DNA of 64,000 bases from Paenisporosarcina quisquiliarum (GCF_027563315.1 NZ_JAMKBJ010000009.1:62001-126000), one strand, 5' to 3'; positions 43,609-54,811 are shown, counted from the first letter of the stretch. Program-made: numbers and translations. The notes: generated by a model not told the origin, from the letters alone.

Positions 43609-44166
43609 CTAAAATTCTATTTTCTTTATCACTCTTGCCGGGTTTCCACCGACAATCACATTAGCAGGAACATCTTTCGTCACGACCGCCCCAGAAGCAA
43701 CTACCACATTATCACCAATCGTAACACCAGGATTAATGATTGATCGTCCTCCGATCCAGACGTTGTCACCGATTGTGATTGGTTTGCCATATTCGCGCAT
43801 CGTGTTGCGTTCCGTCGGATGAATCGGATGAGTAGCTGTATAGATATGGACGCCAGGTGCCACAAAGCAATTGTCTCCTATTCGAACTTCACATACATCG
43901 AGAATGACGCAATCAAAATTAGCGAAAAAGTTCTCTCCTACATGGATGTTGTATCCATAATCACATCTGAATGTAGGTTCAACGTATAAGCTTTTACCCG
44001 TGGAGCCAAACAAATTTTTCAACATCTCTATTCTTTTGTCCGTTTCATATTCTAGGGTTTCGTTATATAGTCTGGTTTTAAGACGGGCTGTTCCGCGTTC
44101 AGTTATAAGTTCTGGATCTGCGGGGTCGTACATTTCACCCGCAAGCATTTTCTCTTTTTCGGTCAT
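43609..44166 (-). CDS. maa: Maltose O-acetyltransferase
   Basis: A 185-aa hexapeptide-repeat acetyltransferase. The N-terminus is the Maa/LacA segment ([20 protein letters not shown]), followed by left-handed beta-helix coils with [18 protein letters not shown], the catalytic histidine region in [13 protein letters not shown], and [20 protein letters not shown]. It transfers acetyl from acetyl-CoA to maltose, glucose or related sugars. The ATG at 44166 follows GGAGGT; a TTG just upstream gives a frame one codon longer. A short tail-copy relic lies downstream. Confidence 0.9.
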   Translation of the reverse strand: MTEKEKMLAGEMYDPADPELITERGTARLKTRLYNETLEYETDKRIEMLKNLFGSTGKSLYVEPTFRCDYGYNIHVGENFFANFDCVILDVCEVRIGDNCFVAPGVHIYTATHPIHPTERNTMREYGKPITIGDNVWIGGRSIINPGVTIGDNVVVASGAVVTKDVPANVIVGGNPARVIKKIEF

Positions 44167-44195
44167 CAACTTTTACCTCCACTCTCATTGCACAC

Positions 44196-44756
44196 TTACA
44201 GATCAAATCGTTCTTGAATTAACTTCGCTGTTTCGGCTGCAGTTAAATTTGTATTATTAATTTTTATGTAGTTCTTTCTCGTCACTTCTCCATCGAACGA
44301 ATTGAGCCTGAATTTATTAGCTACGCTTTTCAGATGCTCCTCTGACCATACAATGTCACGTTTCGTTGGTTTGTGTTCAAGTCGATGAGGGGATTTATTT
44401 CTTTCAAGTCTTTCATCCAAATCTGCCTGCAACTCGACGATATAAACTTCTACGCCTTTTGATTCGAATATTTGGCTGGTTTTCTCGACATAATCCCAGT
44501 CGACTTGAACGTCGAAGCGCCACACAAATGTAAAAATCACGCCATACAGATCACTTACCGCAAACTCCTCGAACATTTGCTGACGAAATGATTTAACCAA
44601 CCGATTTCCGGCTTCCGTGCCATAATCAAAAAACGGATGGACAAGCTCGATAGTCAAATGATTATGAAACAACTTTAAATCCGTTATTTTTTCCAGTTCA
44701 TGCCCGACTGTCATTTTCCCGACAGCCTGCGGTCCTACGATTATAATAAATTTCAT
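44196..44756 (-). CDS. P-loop kinase-like ATPase
   Basis: A 186-aa P-loop NTPase. The Walker A motif is IIVGPQAVGKMTVGHEL at the N-terminus, with lysine followed by Met-Thr. Later motifs include FFDYGTEAGNRLV, a FTFVWRFD segment, and RNKSPHRLEHKPTKRD, a basic lid-like region. It looks like shikimate/adenylylsulfate-kinase-like small-molecule kinases of unknown substrate. The ATG at 44756 follows GGAGAGG. It is 29 bp upstream of maa and may be cotranscribed with it. Confidence 0.8.
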   Translation of the reverse strand: MKFIIIVGPQAVGKMTVGHELEKITDLKLFHNHLTIELVHPFFDYGTEAGNRLVKSFRQQMFEEFAVSDLYGVIFTFVWRFDVQVDWDYVEKTSQIFESKGVEVYIVELQADLDERLERNKSPHRLEHKPTKRDIVWSEEHLKSVANKFRLNSFDGEVTRKNYIKINNTNLTAAETAKLIQERFDL

Positions 44757-44923
44757 ATTTCTGTTCCTCTCCAAAAAACGAATTCGTTATAACGCATCGC
44801 GAAATTGCTATAAGTTATAACTCCACAACTTCTCAAATAAATTCCATGGATTTGTTTTCTACACCAATACAGTAACTTCCTTTATTTACCCTTTCGTAAT
44901 TATAGAACATTCAACAAAATGTA

Positions 44924-44972
44924 AAAACACCTTCGAGTCATGTACATAAAGTACGTCTGTCGAAGGTGTTTT
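44924..44972 (-). terminator. Terminator of the ohr gene
   Basis: AAAACACCTTCGA pairs perfectly with TCGAAGGTGTTTT over a 23-base loop that itself has GTAC pairs. It lies downstream of ohr. The remainder of 44757-45070 shows no other feature. Confidence 0.8.
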
Positions 44973-45070
44973 GATTATTTTAATGAGAACCAACATTCAT
45001 TTCCATATAACAATTTCACCAACATTGAATATCCGGTTGGCTTCAGCTAATTGGAGAAATTATTAGGACT

Positions 45071-45478
45071 TTAACTAATTCGACTGCCAACATCCACATT
45101 GATGTTGTCTTTTATCGCGCGTGAATATGGACATACATTGTGTGCAGCTGTGACAAGCTTTTGAGCAACTTCCAACTCTACATCGCGAACAAGAACATCT
45201 AGTTTAACGGAAAGTGAATAGCCATCCGTATTTTGGTGCAATGTAACATGAGCTGTGACTTCCGATCCGCCGTGTTTAATTTTTTCTTGTGCGGCCACCA
45301 AATTTAAAGCGGAATCAAAACAAGCTGCATAACCCGCCGCAAAAAGTTGTTCTGGATTCGTTGTATCCTGTTTGACACCTGGCATTGCCAAGGCAAGATC
45401 GAGTACGCCATCTTCTGAGCGGATTCTTCCTTCCCGCCCTCCAGTCGCCGTAACAGTTGCTGTAAATAGTTCTTTCAT
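45071..45478 (-). CDS. ohr: Organic hydroperoxide resistance protein (Ohr)
   Basis: A 135-aa OsmC/Ohr-family thiol peroxidase. The reactive cysteine is C53 (AAGYAACFDSAL), the resolving cysteine C116 (HNVCPYSRAIKD). It reduces organic hydroperoxides with dithiol reductants. The ATG at 45478 follows GGGTGG; three codons upstream have no better site. No OhrR gene is beside it in this window, so control must be elsewhere. Confidence 0.93.
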   Translation of the reverse strand: MKELFTATVTATGGREGRIRSEDGVLDLALAMPGVKQDTTNPEQLFAAGYAACFDSALNLVAAQEKIKHGGSEVTAHVTLHQNTDGYSLSVKLDVLVRDVELEVAQKLVTAAHNVCPYSRAIKDNINVDVGSRIS

Positions 45479-45697
45479 TTTTACCACCCTTTCCTGGTCT
45501 TCTTAAAAACTTGGTAAAGCGCTACAACTATTGTTGCCCGTATTATATAACCTATCCATTTAACTTAAGTCTGTTCATATGTGAAATCCTGGATGTTCAA
45601 AGCACTTGCAAAGTGGGTATTACAACCAAAGGAATATGAGTGATTAAAAACTGAATATTATACCTAGTCTTACTTGTAATAATGTGCGACTTTTTCC

Positions 45698-45726
45698 TTG
45701 ACAGTTACAGTACTTGTTGCCAAAAT
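45698..45726 (+). promoter_or_regulatory. Sigma-A-type promoter of the GntP-bdhA pair
   Basis: TTGACA at 45698-45703, 17-bp spacing, CAAAAT at 45721-45726. The -35 is a perfect match; the -10 is weak. Confidence 0.5.
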
Positions 45727-45768
45727 TACAAACCTATAGGGGTATTTTAAATAAAGGAGCACGTAATC

Positions 45769-47055
45769 ATGATTAACATTATTATCGGATTGATTTTGCT
45801 AATGGCCCTCGCATATTTAGGGTGGTCCATCATTTGGATAGCACCTCTCATTGCGCTTTTAGTTGCAGGGTTAGAGGGACTTGATTTATTGCCAGCATAT
45901 ACAGAAATTTATATGACTGGGTTTGTAAATTTCGCTAAAAAGTGGTTCCCTGTATTTTTACTCGGGGCAATTTTTGGGAAACTAATGGAAGAAACGGGCA
46001 TGGCCCAATCAGTAGCATATAAAATCACTCAATTCATAGGAAAAAAACGAGCGGTTTTAGGTGTATTGGTTGGAGCAGCTGTACTGACTTACGGAGGCGT
46101 TAGTTTATTTGTGGTTGTTTTTGCTATTTATCCTCTAGCTATTGCGCTATTCCGAGAAGCCGATGTTTCAAGAAAGCTCATTCCGGCTACTATTACACTT
46201 GGAGCTTTTACGTTTACGATGACGGCACTTCCTGGAACTCCGCAGATTCAAAATATTATTCCGACTGAGTACTTCCAGACGACTCCGACTGCTGGCCCAA
46301 TTATGGGTGTGGTATCTGGACTAATCATGGCAGTGGGTGGTTACCTTTACTTAGCTTGGAGAAGTAAACGACTGCAAAGCAAAGGCGATGGATACACAGA
46401 ACCTAAAAACGGGGATGAAGTGAAAGAAATTGATGCTTCCACTCTTCCAAATCCTTACCTGTCCATTTTGCCATTACTGATCGTAGTGTTTGTGTTAAAT
46501 ATTTTAAAACTGGATATTCTTCCATCTTTATTGATTGGGATCATTGCGATCATGCTGTTGAGTTTCAAGAAATTCAAAACGTTCATTAAATCGATTAATG
46601 GCGGTGCAGCAGGTTCAGCGATGGCCATTTTAAATACGAGTGCGGCTGTCGGATTCGGTGCAGTTGTTACGGCCGTACCAAGTTTTAAACAGTTAACCGA
46701 CTTGATTCTTGGTATTAAAGGAAATCCTTTGATTTCAGAAGCAGTTGCTGTTCAGTTACTAGCAAGTATTACTGGTTCTGCATCTGGCGGTATGGGGATT
46801 GCGCTCGAAGCTTTAGGGGATAAATATTATCAATTATCCCAAACAACCGGCATCGACCCAGAGGCGTTTCACCGAATTGCTTCTGTCGCTTCAGGGGCGT
46901 CGATTCTGCCACATAATGGCGCGTTACTGACCTTATTGGCTGTAACGGGGCTAAAACACAAAGATTCATATTTAGACGTTGCGGTTGTTGGTTTTATCAT
47001 TCCAACCATTGCTGTCATTGCAGCGATAATTTTAGCAAGTATGGGACTTTATTAA
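45769..47055 (+). CDS. yxjC: GntP-family permease (YxjC-like)
   Basis: A 428-aa transporter with about 12 segments. GntP-type features include FLLGAIFGKLMEETGMAQSV, VLTYGGVSLFVVVFAIYPLA and GSASGGMGIALEAL, with HNGALLTLLAVTG near the end. It matches B. subtilis YxjC, which lies next to a hydroxybutyrate dehydrogenase, as here. A hydroxy acid such as 3-hydroxybutyrate is the likely substrate; this is inference. AAAGGAGC precedes the ATG. The dehydrogenase gene follows after 19 bp. Confidence 0.87.
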   Translation: MINIIIGLILLMALAYLGWSIIWIAPLIALLVAGLEGLDLLPAYTEIYMTGFVNFAKKWFPVFLLGAIFGKLMEETGMAQSVAYKITQFIGKKRAVLGVLVGAAVLTYGGVSLFVVVFAIYPLAIALFREADVSRKLIPATITLGAFTFTMTALPGTPQIQNIIPTEYFQTTPTAGPIMGVVSGLIMAVGGYLYLAWRSKRLQSKGDGYTEPKNGDEVKEIDASTLPNPYLSILPLLIVVFVLNILKLDILPSLLIGIIAIMLLSFKKFKTFIKSINGGAAGSAMAILNTSAAVGFGAVVTAVPSFKQLTDLILGIKGNPLISEAVAVQLLASITGSASGGMGIALEALGDKYYQLSQTTGIDPEAFHRIASVASGASILPHNGALLTLLAVTGLKHKDSYLDVAVVGFIIPTIAVIAAIILASMGLY

Positions 47056-47074
47056 TTTAAAAGGAGATCTGATT

Positions 47075-47851
47075 ATGTTAAAAGATAAAGTAGTATTTAT
47101 TACAGGTGCGGCTCAAGGAATTGGTTATGAAGTTGGGGAACGTTTTGCTGAAAATGGAGCAAAGGTTGTCCTGACAGATTTAAATGAAGAAGGCGTTAAA
47201 AAAGCCGCTCAGCAACTTGCTGACAAAGGATACGAAACTCTTGGCATCAAGTGTGACGTAACAAACGAAGAAGAAATGAAAGCTGCCATCGATCAAACGA
47301 TTGCGCACTTCGGTGAATTCCATGTCTTGATTAACAACGCTGGCATGCAATATGTATCACCAATCGAAGAATTCCCAACAGAAAAATTCGAATTGCTGAT
47401 CAAAATCATGTTAACTGCTCCGTTCATGGCAATTAAGCATGTGTTCCCTCAGATGAAAAAACAAAAATATGGTCGTATTATTAATATGGCTTCTATTAAT
47501 GGCGTAATTGGTTTCGCCGGAAAAGCAGCTTATAACAGTGCGAAGCATGGCGTTATCGGTTTAACAAAAGTTGCTGCTTTAGAAGGTGCAGAACATGGCA
47601 TTACGGTCAATGCATTATGTCCTGGCTACGTGGACACGCCACTTGTAAGAAATCAGTTATCGGACTTAGCAAAAACACGCAATGTAGAACTGGAGAAAGT
47701 ATTAGAAGAAGTAATCTACCCTCTTGTTCCTCAAAAACGTTTATTGTCAGTTGATGAAATTGCTGACTATGCTCTATTCCTTTCAAGTGATAAAGCAAAA
47801 GGTATCACAGGACAAGCGGCAATTCTTGATGGTGGCTACACAGCTCAATAA
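47075..47851 (+). CDS. bdhA: 3-Hydroxybutyrate dehydrogenase (YxjF/BdhA type)
   Basis: A 258-aa classical short-chain dehydrogenase. NAD-binding motif is TGAAQGIGYEV (about 10-20), NNAGMQYV (about 89-96) holds the structural motif, and the catalytic set is S (NMASINGV), then YNSAKHG. It interconverts 3-hydroxybutyrate and acetoacetate. The preceding permease would supply the hydroxy acid. AAGGAGAT precedes the ATG. The CoA-transferase genes (scoAB) of the B. subtilis operon are absent. Confidence 0.9.
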   Translation: MLKDKVVFITGAAQGIGYEVGERFAENGAKVVLTDLNEEGVKKAAQQLADKGYETLGIKCDVTNEEEMKAAIDQTIAHFGEFHVLINNAGMQYVSPIEEFPTEKFELLIKIMLTAPFMAIKHVFPQMKKQKYGRIINMASINGVIGFAGKAAYNSAKHGVIGLTKVAALEGAEHGITVNALCPGYVDTPLVRNQLSDLAKTRNVELEKVLEEVIYPLVPQKRLLSVDEIADYALFLSSDKAKGITGQAAILDGGYTAQ

Positions 47852-47864
47852 GAAATTTTTTCAT

Positions 47865-47909
47865 AAAAAAGGAGTGTACTTTCCATCGTGGAAGTACACT
47901 CCTTTTTTT
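47865..47909. terminator. Bidirectional terminator
   Basis: AAAAAAGGAGTGTAC pairs with GTACACTCCTTTTTT, with extra TCCA/TGGA inner pairs. It serves bdhA and gltB from both sides. Confidence 0.92.
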
Positions 47910-47913
47910 ATGT

Positions 47914-49401
47914 CTATGGTAGTACCGTCGCCCCCATCAAGTAGCGATCACATTCCCTCGCTACTTCACGTCCTTCGTTAATCGCCCATACAATCAAGCT
48001 TTGTCCACGGCGCATATCACCGGCAGAAAAAACGCCTTCTACATTGGTTGCATACTTGCCGTATTCGGCTTTCACAGTTGAGTTGGGGTTTGTTTCCACA
48101 TTCAATTGCTGAAGAAGTCCTTGTTCCGGACCATTAAATCCAATGGCTAGCAACACAAGGTCTGCTGGCCATACTTTTTCAGTACCCGGTATTTCTTCGC
48201 GTATTCGATTTCCATTTTCATCGATTCGGAGTTTCACATGGATAGTATGAACTTCTTTAACGTGACCCTCTTCGTTCCCCACAAAACGCGTGGTCTGAAC
48301 GGCATAAGCTCGTGGGTCTTCTCCGAATTTACTTGCCGCTTCCTTTTGCCCATACTCCAACCGATGAATGATCGGATACTGCGGCCAAGGATTGCCCAGC
48401 TCATCACGCACTGCGCCTTTTTTATCGTATATATCAAACTGCGTTAAACTCTTACAATCATGTCGAACGGCAGTTGCCAGACAATCTGTCCCTGTATCTC
48501 CACCACCGATGACAATGACATCTTTTCCTTTCGCTGAAAGGTATTTGCCATCCTGTAGATTCGAATCTAGCAAACTTTTGGTGTTGGCATGAAGAAATTC
48601 CATTGCGTAGTGGATTCCTTTCAATTCGCGTCCTTCCACTTGAATGTCCCGATGAATGGTTGCACCCCCACATAAAATGCTGGCATCAAACTCTGATTGC
48701 AGTTTTTCGACGGGATAATTCTTGCCGACTTCCATGTTTGTCATAAACGTAATGCCTTCTTGCACCAATAAAGCAACACGTCGTTCTACCATTTCGTATG
48801 GCAGTTTCATTTCAGGAATCCCGTACGTCAGGAGGCCACCTACGCGATCGTTACGTTCAAAGACCGTTACCCAGTGACCGGCTTTATTGAGTTGCGCTGC
48901 AGCTGCGAGACCAGCTGGTCCAGACCCGATGACCGCTACTTTTTTACCTGTCCGTTTTTCGGGAGGTTCCGGAACGACCCAACCTTCTTCAAAGCCTTTT
49001 TCAATAATGGCACGTTCCACCGTACGAATGGCGACAGGAGGTTCGTTTATTCCAAGGACGCATCCTCCTTCACATGGAGCTGGACAGGCAGTGCCGGTAA
49101 ACTCAGGAAAGTTATTCATTTCATGTTCGCGCTTCAATGCTTCTTTCCATTGTCCTTGATAGACGAGGTCATTCCACTCAGGTATCAAGTGATAGACCGG
49201 ACATCCGGATGTCACCCCATTGATTTCGGTTCCAGTATGACATGTAGGCACGCCACAATCCATACAACGTGCTGCTTGTGTCTGGACTTCCTGTTCCGTC
49301 ATCGGTTCCGTATAATCCTGCCAATCCTTTACACGCTGCTGTGGTTCGCGTTCACGTTGTGATTGACGCTCATACTCCATAAATCCAGTTGGTTTTCCCA
49401 T
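47914..49401 (-). CDS. gltB: Glutamate synthase small subunit
   Basis: A 495-aa NADPH-dependent electron-input subunit. An N-terminal cysteine cluster ([12 protein letters not shown] and later CPAPCEGGC) binds iron-sulfur. A FAD motif [13 protein letters not shown] and an NADPH motif [13 protein letters not shown] follow, with [14 protein letters not shown] near the end. It delivers electrons to the large subunit for making glutamate from glutamine and 2-oxoglutarate. The ATG at 49401 follows AAGGAGGG, chosen over a frame 75 bp longer. It follows gltA by 22 bp. Confidence 0.95.
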   Translation of the reverse strand: MGKPTGFMEYERQSQREREPQQRVKDWQDYTEPMTEQEVQTQAARCMDCGVPTCHTGTEINGVTSGCPVYHLIPEWNDLVYQGQWKEALKREHEMNNFPEFTGTACPAPCEGGCVLGINEPPVAIRTVERAIIEKGFEEGWVVPEPPEKRTGKKVAVIGSGPAGLAAAAQLNKAGHWVTVFERNDRVGGLLTYGIPEMKLPYEMVERRVALLVQEGITFMTNMEVGKNYPVEKLQSEFDASILCGGATIHRDIQVEGRELKGIHYAMEFLHANTKSLLDSNLQDGKYLSAKGKDVIVIGGGDTGTDCLATAVRHDCKSLTQFDIYDKKGAVRDELGNPWPQYPIIHRLEYGQKEAASKFGEDPRAYAVQTTRFVGNEEGHVKEVHTIHVKLRIDENGNRIREEIPGTEKVWPADLVLLAIGFNGPEQGLLQQLNVETNPNSTVKAEYGKYATNVEGVFSAGDMRRGQSLIVWAINEGREVARECDRYLMGATVLP

Positions 49402-49423
49402 CATATCCCTCCTTTTCGCCAGA

Positions 49424-52400
49424 TTATTTTGCGGATCCAACCTTTTTACTTTCCTCGAATGCCGCCATTTGTGCATCGAATATGGACAAACCAGTGTCCT
49501 GAAGCTCTTTGATTCGATTGTTTATCGTCAAATAGGATTTTGGAATAACACGGACGAATTGTGAAGAATATTTCTCCCAATACGCTAAAATGCGTTTTCC
49601 GAGTCCACTATTTGTATAATCCACGTGCTTTTCAATCATCGAGTAGAGCTCTTTCATCTCTTCATTATTTTCAACCGGTTGTATTTGAACTAGTTCCGTA
49701 TTGCAATTGGATAGGAATGTTTCATCTTCATCAAAAACATACGCTACGCCACCTGACATTCCTGCAGCAAAATTGCGTCCTGTCGAACCTAAAACGACAA
49801 CCTTTCCACCCGTCATATATTCACAACCGTGATCGCCAACTCCTTCAACTACTACATTGGCGCCACTATTACGTACACAGAAACGTTCACCGGCGATTCC
49901 TTGTATATAGGCTTCACCAGCAGAAGCTCCATAGAAAGCTACGTTGCCGATAATAATATTTTTCTCAGGAGGGAAAGTGACCACTGGATCGGGATGGACA
50001 ATAATTTTCCCGCCAGACAATCCTTTTCCTACGAAGTCATTTGAGTCCCCAACGAGTCGAAGTGTTATTCCCCGGGGAATAAATGCACCAAAGCTTTGAC
50101 CAGCAGATCCTTTTAAGGTCAGACGAATGGTATCTTCAGGCAATCCTTTTTCCCCGTATCGTCGTGTGATTTCACTGCCAAGCATCGTTGCAGTGACCCG
50201 GTTAATATTTCGAATCGCTGTTGTAAATTCCACCGGTTGCTGATTTTCGATGGCTTTACGACAAATTGGAATCAGTTCCTGGAAATCGAGCGTCTTCTCT
50301 AAGTCATGATCTTGATCAACAGTATGATAACGCCCTACTTTTGCTGGCAAATCAGGTGAGTACAGAAGAGCCGACAAATCGATGTCTTTTGCCTTCCAAT
50401 GGTCAATCGCTTCGTTTACTTCAAGCGCGTCTGTACGTCCGACCATTTCGTTGATGGTTCTGAAGCCAAGCTCAGCCATTAGCTCTCTCGTTTCAGTAGC
50501 AACAAAACGCATGAAGTTCGCGACATGTTCAGCATCTCCCGTGAATTTTTTGCGCAGTTCAGGATTTTGCGTTGCAATTCCTACTGGACATGTATCCATA
50601 TGACAGACGCGCATCATGACACAGCCGAGCACCACAAGTGGGGCTGTTGAAAATCCGTACTCTTCCGCACCGAGAAGTGTAGCTAATACCACGTCTCTTC
50701 CGGTCATCATTTTGCCGTCCGTTTCCACAACGATGCGATCACGAAGTCCATTTAACAGGAGTGTCTGATGGGTTTCGGCTAATCCGATTTCCCATGGTAA
50801 TCCAGTATGTTTTAAACTCGTACGAGGTGCTGCTCCCGTACCGCCATCGTAACCACTGATCAAGACAAGGTCCGCTCTTCCTTTGGCAACGCCTGCAGCT
50901 ATTGTTCCCACCCCGACAGCGGAAACTAATTTAACGCTAATGCGAGCTCGAGGATTAGCATTTTTCAAATTATGAATGAGCTCTGCCAAATCCTCAATTG
51001 AATAAATATCGTGATGCGGTGGCGGAGAGATCAGTTCAACTCCAGTTGTGGAGCCACGTACTTCCGCAATCCACGGATATACTTTCTTACCAGGTAAGTG
51101 CCCACCTTCACCAGGTTTGGCCCCTTGTGCCACTTTAATCTGTATTTCATCTGCATTGACCAAGTAATGGCTCGTCACACCAAATCTGCCTGATGCCACT
51201 TGTTTAATGGAACTTCTTCTTGAGTCTCCATTTGGATCCGGCGTAAAGCGGTCGATATCTTCTCCACCTTCACCCGTGTTACTTTTCCCGCCAACACGGT
51301 TCATCGCAACTGCCAAGGCTTCATGTGCTTCTTTCGAAATGGAGCCATAAGACATCGCACCGGTTTTGAAACGTCTGCAAATCTCCTCGACAGATTCTAC
51401 TTCTTCAATCGGCACAGACTCTCTCTTCTTAAATTTCAAGAGCCCTCGTAATGATTGGAGATTGGTTGTTTCGTCTGTTAATAGTTTTGTGTACTTTTTG
51501 AACACTTCATAGTTATTCGTTCTACATGCATGTTGAAGTGTATGGATTGTACTCGGATTGTATTGATGATCTTCCCCGTTCGCACGGTATTGGAATTCAT
51601 CGCCTGCCTCCAATGTCTGATTGTCTCCACGATTTTCACCAAACGCGATTTCGTGACGCATGAGCACTTCTTTTTCAATCATTTTCATGCCGATTCCACC
51701 CAGTCGTGAAGACGTTCGGGTGAAATACTTATCGATTACATCCAGGTGAATGCCCACGGCTTCAAATATTTGGGCTCCACGATAGCTTTGAATCGTGGAA
51801 ATCCCCATTTTGGAGAGGACTTTAATGACTCCATCTGTAACTGAATGGATATAGTTATTTACCGCTAACTCCACTGACTCTATATCGATATCGCCTTTTT
51901 CGATCAGTGCGTTTACGGAATCAAAGGCTAAATATGGATTGATTCCTTCTGCACCGTAACCTAGTAAGGTGGCGAAATGATGGACTTCTCTCGGTTCGCC
52001 AGACTCTATTAAAATACTTATTTTCGTACGTGTGCCTTGACGAATTAAATGATGATGCAAACCAGAAACCGCTAGAAGTGCCGGAATGGCTGCGTATTTT
52101 TCTGACACGCCACGGTCGGATAAAATCAGCAACGTATGTCCTTCTTGAACTGCCTGGTCAGCTTTTACAAATAATGAGTCGAGTGCCTTCTCCATTTGAC
52201 AGTCGCTAAGTCCATTTGACGTTGCATCAAATAGCGTCGAAAATGTAACCGATTTGAACCCATCCAGTTGTTGGGCTCTAAGCTTTTGAAGTTGTTGATT
52301 TGTCAGTATTGGTGTTTTTAGACGTATATGCTTACAGCTCTCAGGACCGGGCTTTACCAAATTACCCTCAGCACCTATTGTGGTGTCAACCATCGTCACG

Positions 52401-54016
52401 ATTTTTTCGCGAATGGCATCAATCGGAGGATTGGTAACTTGAGCAAATAGTTGTTTAAAGTAGTTGTATAGTAATTGTGGTTTTTTCGATAAAACGGCTA
52501 GTGGGGAATCATAGCCCATGGAACCGACTGGATCTTTACCTTCCAACACTAAGGGCTTGATGATTTTATTTAGTTCTTCTCTTGTATAACCAAATGCCAG
52601 CTGTTGTTTTAACAATTCATTGCCATTGTGAATGTATGATTTTTCCACCGCTTCAGGTAAATCTTCTAGATTTTTCATGTTTTTTAGCCACTCTTTATAT
52701 GGCTGTTCAGAAGCAATTTGAAGTTTGATTTCTTCATCCGGAATAATCGTTCCTTTTTCCAGATCAACTAAAAGGATTTTACCTGGGGCGAGTCTTCCCT
52801 TGTATTCAATATCATCAGCGAAAATATCCAATGCCCCAACTTCGGAGCCCAGGACAATCATGCCACCCTTCGTTACATAATAGCGGGCAGGTCTAAGACC
52901 ATTTCGGTCAAGACAGGCGCAGATTTGGTTGCCATCTGTAAATACCAGTGCTGCTGGACCATCCCATGGTTCCATCAATGTACTGTGGTATTCATAAAAA
53001 TCACGTTTTTCTTCTTTAATTGTTAAATCATTCGCCCAAGGTTCAGGTACCATCATCATGGCTGTATGGGCCAGCGAACGTCCAGAAAGATGCAGGAATT
53101 CGAAGCAATTATCAAACATCGACGAATCGCTACCGTCCGCATCGATTATTGGTAATACTTTTTGCAAGTCTTCAGGACTGAAAAATGCAGATTCACATAG
53201 TTGCTCACGAGCACGCATCCAGTTGACATTGCCTCTTAATGTATTAAATTCTCCATTATGGATGGTATAACGATTTGGGTGTGCTCTCTTCCAGCTCGGG
53301 AAGGTGTTGGTACTGAAACGGGAATGTACAAGTGCTAAAGCGGATTTATATTCTGGATGATTTAAGTCGATGTAAAATGAATCAAGTTGTTCGGGGATTA
53401 GCATGCCTTTGTAGACAACCGTGCGCGTCGATAAACTGCAGATGTAAACATCCTCATAGTCTTTCACACTTGCCAATTCTTTTTCAATTCGTTTGCGGAT
53501 CACGTATAGCTTTCGTTCAAAATCCATTTGATCTTTAATATTTTCGTTTACTTGAATGAAAAATTGCCTAATCGTCGGCTTTGTTTTGGTCGCCACTTTT
53601 CCTACAAAAGAGTCATTGATTGGAACAGGACGCCAGCCAAGAAATAGTTGACCTTCTTCTTCAATGATTTGTTCAAAAACTTCTTTGCTTTTCATGCGTA
53701 AGTCGTGATCTTTAGGTAAATAAACCATTCCAACACCATATTCGCCTTCTCTAGGCAACAGGATGTTCTCTTTCTCACATTGCTTTTTAAAGAACCGATG
53801 GGGAATTTGAGTTAAAATCCCTGCTCCGTCTCCTGTACTCGTATCAGCGGATTGGCCACCACGATGCTCCATATTACAAAGCATGTTGATTGCATTCTGA
53901 ACAATCCCATGGGTCTTTCTTCCGTTAATATTGGCCAACATCCCAATCCCACATGCTTCGTGTTCTTGTTCTGGATCATATAAACCTTGTGCTGCAGGAT
54001 ATCCAGTTTTCGTCAT
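49424..54016 (-). CDS. gltA: Glutamate synthase large subunit
   Basis: A 1530-aa multi-domain enzyme. A 21-residue propeptide precedes the nucleophile C22 ([11 protein letters not shown]) of the type II glutamine amidotransferase domain. The central and FMN/synthase domains follow, with [20 protein letters not shown] and the 3Fe-4S cluster cysteines in [16 protein letters not shown]. The final part is the gltB-like beta-helix ([20 protein letters not shown]). Ammonia released from glutamine is channelled to 2-oxoglutarate. Length is typical. GAAAGGGG precedes the ATG. It is first in the gltAB operon; the promoter region holds a consensus cre box. Confidence 0.96.
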   Translation of the reverse strand: MTKTGYPAAQGLYDPEQEHEACGIGMLANINGRKTHGIVQNAINMLCNMEHRGGQSADTSTGDGAGILTQIPHRFFKKQCEKENILLPREGEYGVGMVYLPKDHDLRMKSKEVFEQIIEEEGQLFLGWRPVPINDSFVGKVATKTKPTIRQFFIQVNENIKDQMDFERKLYVIRKRIEKELASVKDYEDVYICSLSTRTVVYKGMLIPEQLDSFYIDLNHPEYKSALALVHSRFSTNTFPSWKRAHPNRYTIHNGEFNTLRGNVNWMRAREQLCESAFFSPEDLQKVLPIIDADGSDSSMFDNCFEFLHLSGRSLAHTAMMMVPEPWANDLTIKEEKRDFYEYHSTLMEPWDGPAALVFTDGNQICACLDRNGLRPARYYVTKGGMIVLGSEVGALDIFADDIEYKGRLAPGKILLVDLEKGTIIPDEEIKLQIASEQPYKEWLKNMKNLEDLPEAVEKSYIHNGNELLKQQLAFGYTREELNKIIKPLVLEGKDPVGSMGYDSPLAVLSKKPQLLYNYFKQLFAQVTNPPIDAIREKIVTMVDTTIGAEGNLVKPGPESCKHIRLKTPILTNQQLQKLRAQQLDGFKSVTFSTLFDATSNGLSDCQMEKALDSLFVKADQAVQEGHTLLILSDRGVSEKYAAIPALLAVSGLHHHLIRQGTRTKISILIESGEPREVHHFATLLGYGAEGINPYLAFDSVNALIEKGDIDIESVELAVNNYIHSVTDGVIKVLSKMGISTIQSYRGAQIFEAVGIHLDVIDKYFTRTSSRLGGIGMKMIEKEVLMRHEIAFGENRGDNQTLEAGDEFQYRANGEDHQYNPSTIHTLQHACRTNNYEVFKKYTKLLTDETTNLQSLRGLLKFKKRESVPIEEVESVEEICRRFKTGAMSYGSISKEAHEALAVAMNRVGGKSNTGEGGEDIDRFTPDPNGDSRRSSIKQVASGRFGVTSHYLVNADEIQIKVAQGAKPGEGGHLPGKKVYPWIAEVRGSTTGVELISPPPHHDIYSIEDLAELIHNLKNANPRARISVKLVSAVGVGTIAAGVAKGRADLVLISGYDGGTGAAPRTSLKHTGLPWEIGLAETHQTLLLNGLRDRIVVETDGKMMTGRDVVLATLLGAEEYGFSTAPLVVLGCVMMRVCHMDTCPVGIATQNPELRKKFTGDAEHVANFMRFVATETRELMAELGFRTINEMVGRTDALEVNEAIDHWKAKDIDLSALLYSPDLPAKVGRYHTVDQDHDLEKTLDFQELIPICRKAIENQQPVEFTTAIRNINRVTATMLGSEITRRYGEKGLPEDTIRLTLKGSAGQSFGAFIPRGITLRLVGDSNDFVGKGLSGGKIIVHPDPVVTFPPEKNIIIGNVAFYGASAGEAYIQGIAGERFCVRNSGANVVVEGVGDHGCEYMTGGKVVVLGSTGRNFAAGMSGGVAYVFDEDETFLSNCNTELVQIQPVENNEEMKELYSMIEKHVDYTNSGLGKRILAYWEKYSSQFVRVIPKSYLTINNRIKELQDTGLSIFDAQMAAFEESKKVGSAK

Positions 54017-54107
54017 GACAACGTCCCCTTTCTATTAATCTGCTGAAAGATGTTCATTTTTTTTATGAAGGGGTTCTTCATTGCATGTACACTTCCAATT
54101 TCGGAAT

Positions 54108-54113
54108 AGTATA
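54108..54113 (-). promoter_or_regulatory. Possible -10 element of gltAB
   Basis: Minus-strand TATACT lies 92 bp upstream of the gltA start. A clear -35 was not found, so an activator (GltC-like) may be needed; no gltC gene is in the window. Confidence 0.4.
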
Positions 54114-54180
54114 CCATAAAATCCCCATTAACACACAATTCCGATAATATTATTTATTCATTTTAATAGATAATTATGAA

Positions 54181-54194
54181 TGAAAACGCTCTCA
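54181..54194. promoter_or_regulatory. Consensus cre box between gltAB and the lipoprotein gene
   Basis: TGAAAACGCTCTCA fits the catabolite-response consensus TGWNANCGNTNWCA at every fixed position. It is 165 bp upstream of gltA, about 68 bp upstream of the proposed -10, and 195 bp upstream of the lipoprotein gene. CcpA control of either gene is plausible. The 54017-54388 gap otherwise holds only the -10 motif and the AAAGGAGGT at 54374-54382. A 70-codon frame here (54180) has no ribosome site. Confidence 0.6.
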
Positions 54195-54388
54195 TTCTTG
54201 TTTCTAATTCATATCAAATGCAATGAAAACATATATACATCAATACTTTTAGACGATTTAAAGAAATTGAACTATTTCTTTAAAAAACATTTTTTATACA
54301 CGTCTTCACTCCAAATTCTCGAGCAGGCGTTTAGTTTTGTGAAAGTGGGTAAACTACATGTATGTAAATACTTAAAGGAGGTAACGTC

Positions 54389-54532
54389 ATGAAAACGAAA
54401 ACTAAATTTCTAGCAATGCCATTGGCGGCAGCCCTTTTACTTGGCGCTTGCGGTGACGATGAAAAAGAAGATGAGATTGAAGTTGAGGACCCGATGTTGG
54501 AAGATGACGGGGAAAACGATGTAGGTGGATGA
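54389..54532 (+). CDS. 47-aa acidic lipoprotein
   Basis: ATG at 54389 with AAAGGAGGT upstream. The signal peptide MKTKTKFLAMPLAAALLLGA leads to a lipobox LLGAC, with the anchored cysteine at residue 21. The mature part, GDDEKEDEIEVEDPMLEDDG, is highly acidic and only 27 residues long. It ends at 54532 before a clear terminator. Such tiny acidic lipoproteins are common in Bacillales but unnamed; function unknown. Confidence 0.8.
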   Translation: MKTKTKFLAMPLAAALLLGACGDDEKEDEIEVEDPMLEDDGENDVGG

Positions 54533-54536
54533 TTTG

Positions 54537-54569
54537 AGTGAAGAGATGAACTGTCTCTTCGCTTTTTTT
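54537..54569 (+). terminator. Terminator of the small lipoprotein gene
   Basis: AGTGAAGAGA pairs with TCTCTTCGCT (wobble), then nine T. Confidence 0.88.
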
Positions 54570-54811
54570 TTGGAATTTTTTAAATGGAAGGTTTTTCATC
54601 TTCAGAATTAGGGAAGAAACAACTATTGTTTAAGGTTATTTTGTAAAACTAAGTGAATTAAGGGAAGAACATTACATATGAAAGATTATCTACCGCTCTT
54701 ATTTTCGTTTCCCTGAATTCCATTTTCAAAATACCTTTAAAGCATCTGCTCGTTCACTTGATCCAATAGGAACAATAACGACGGCAAGACCATCATGAGG
54801 AAGATTTGTTA

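Noticed and set aside
54180-54392. 70-codon frame before the lipoprotein gene
   Set aside because: It has no ribosome site, its start overlaps the cre box, and it runs into the lipoprotein gene's own start region.
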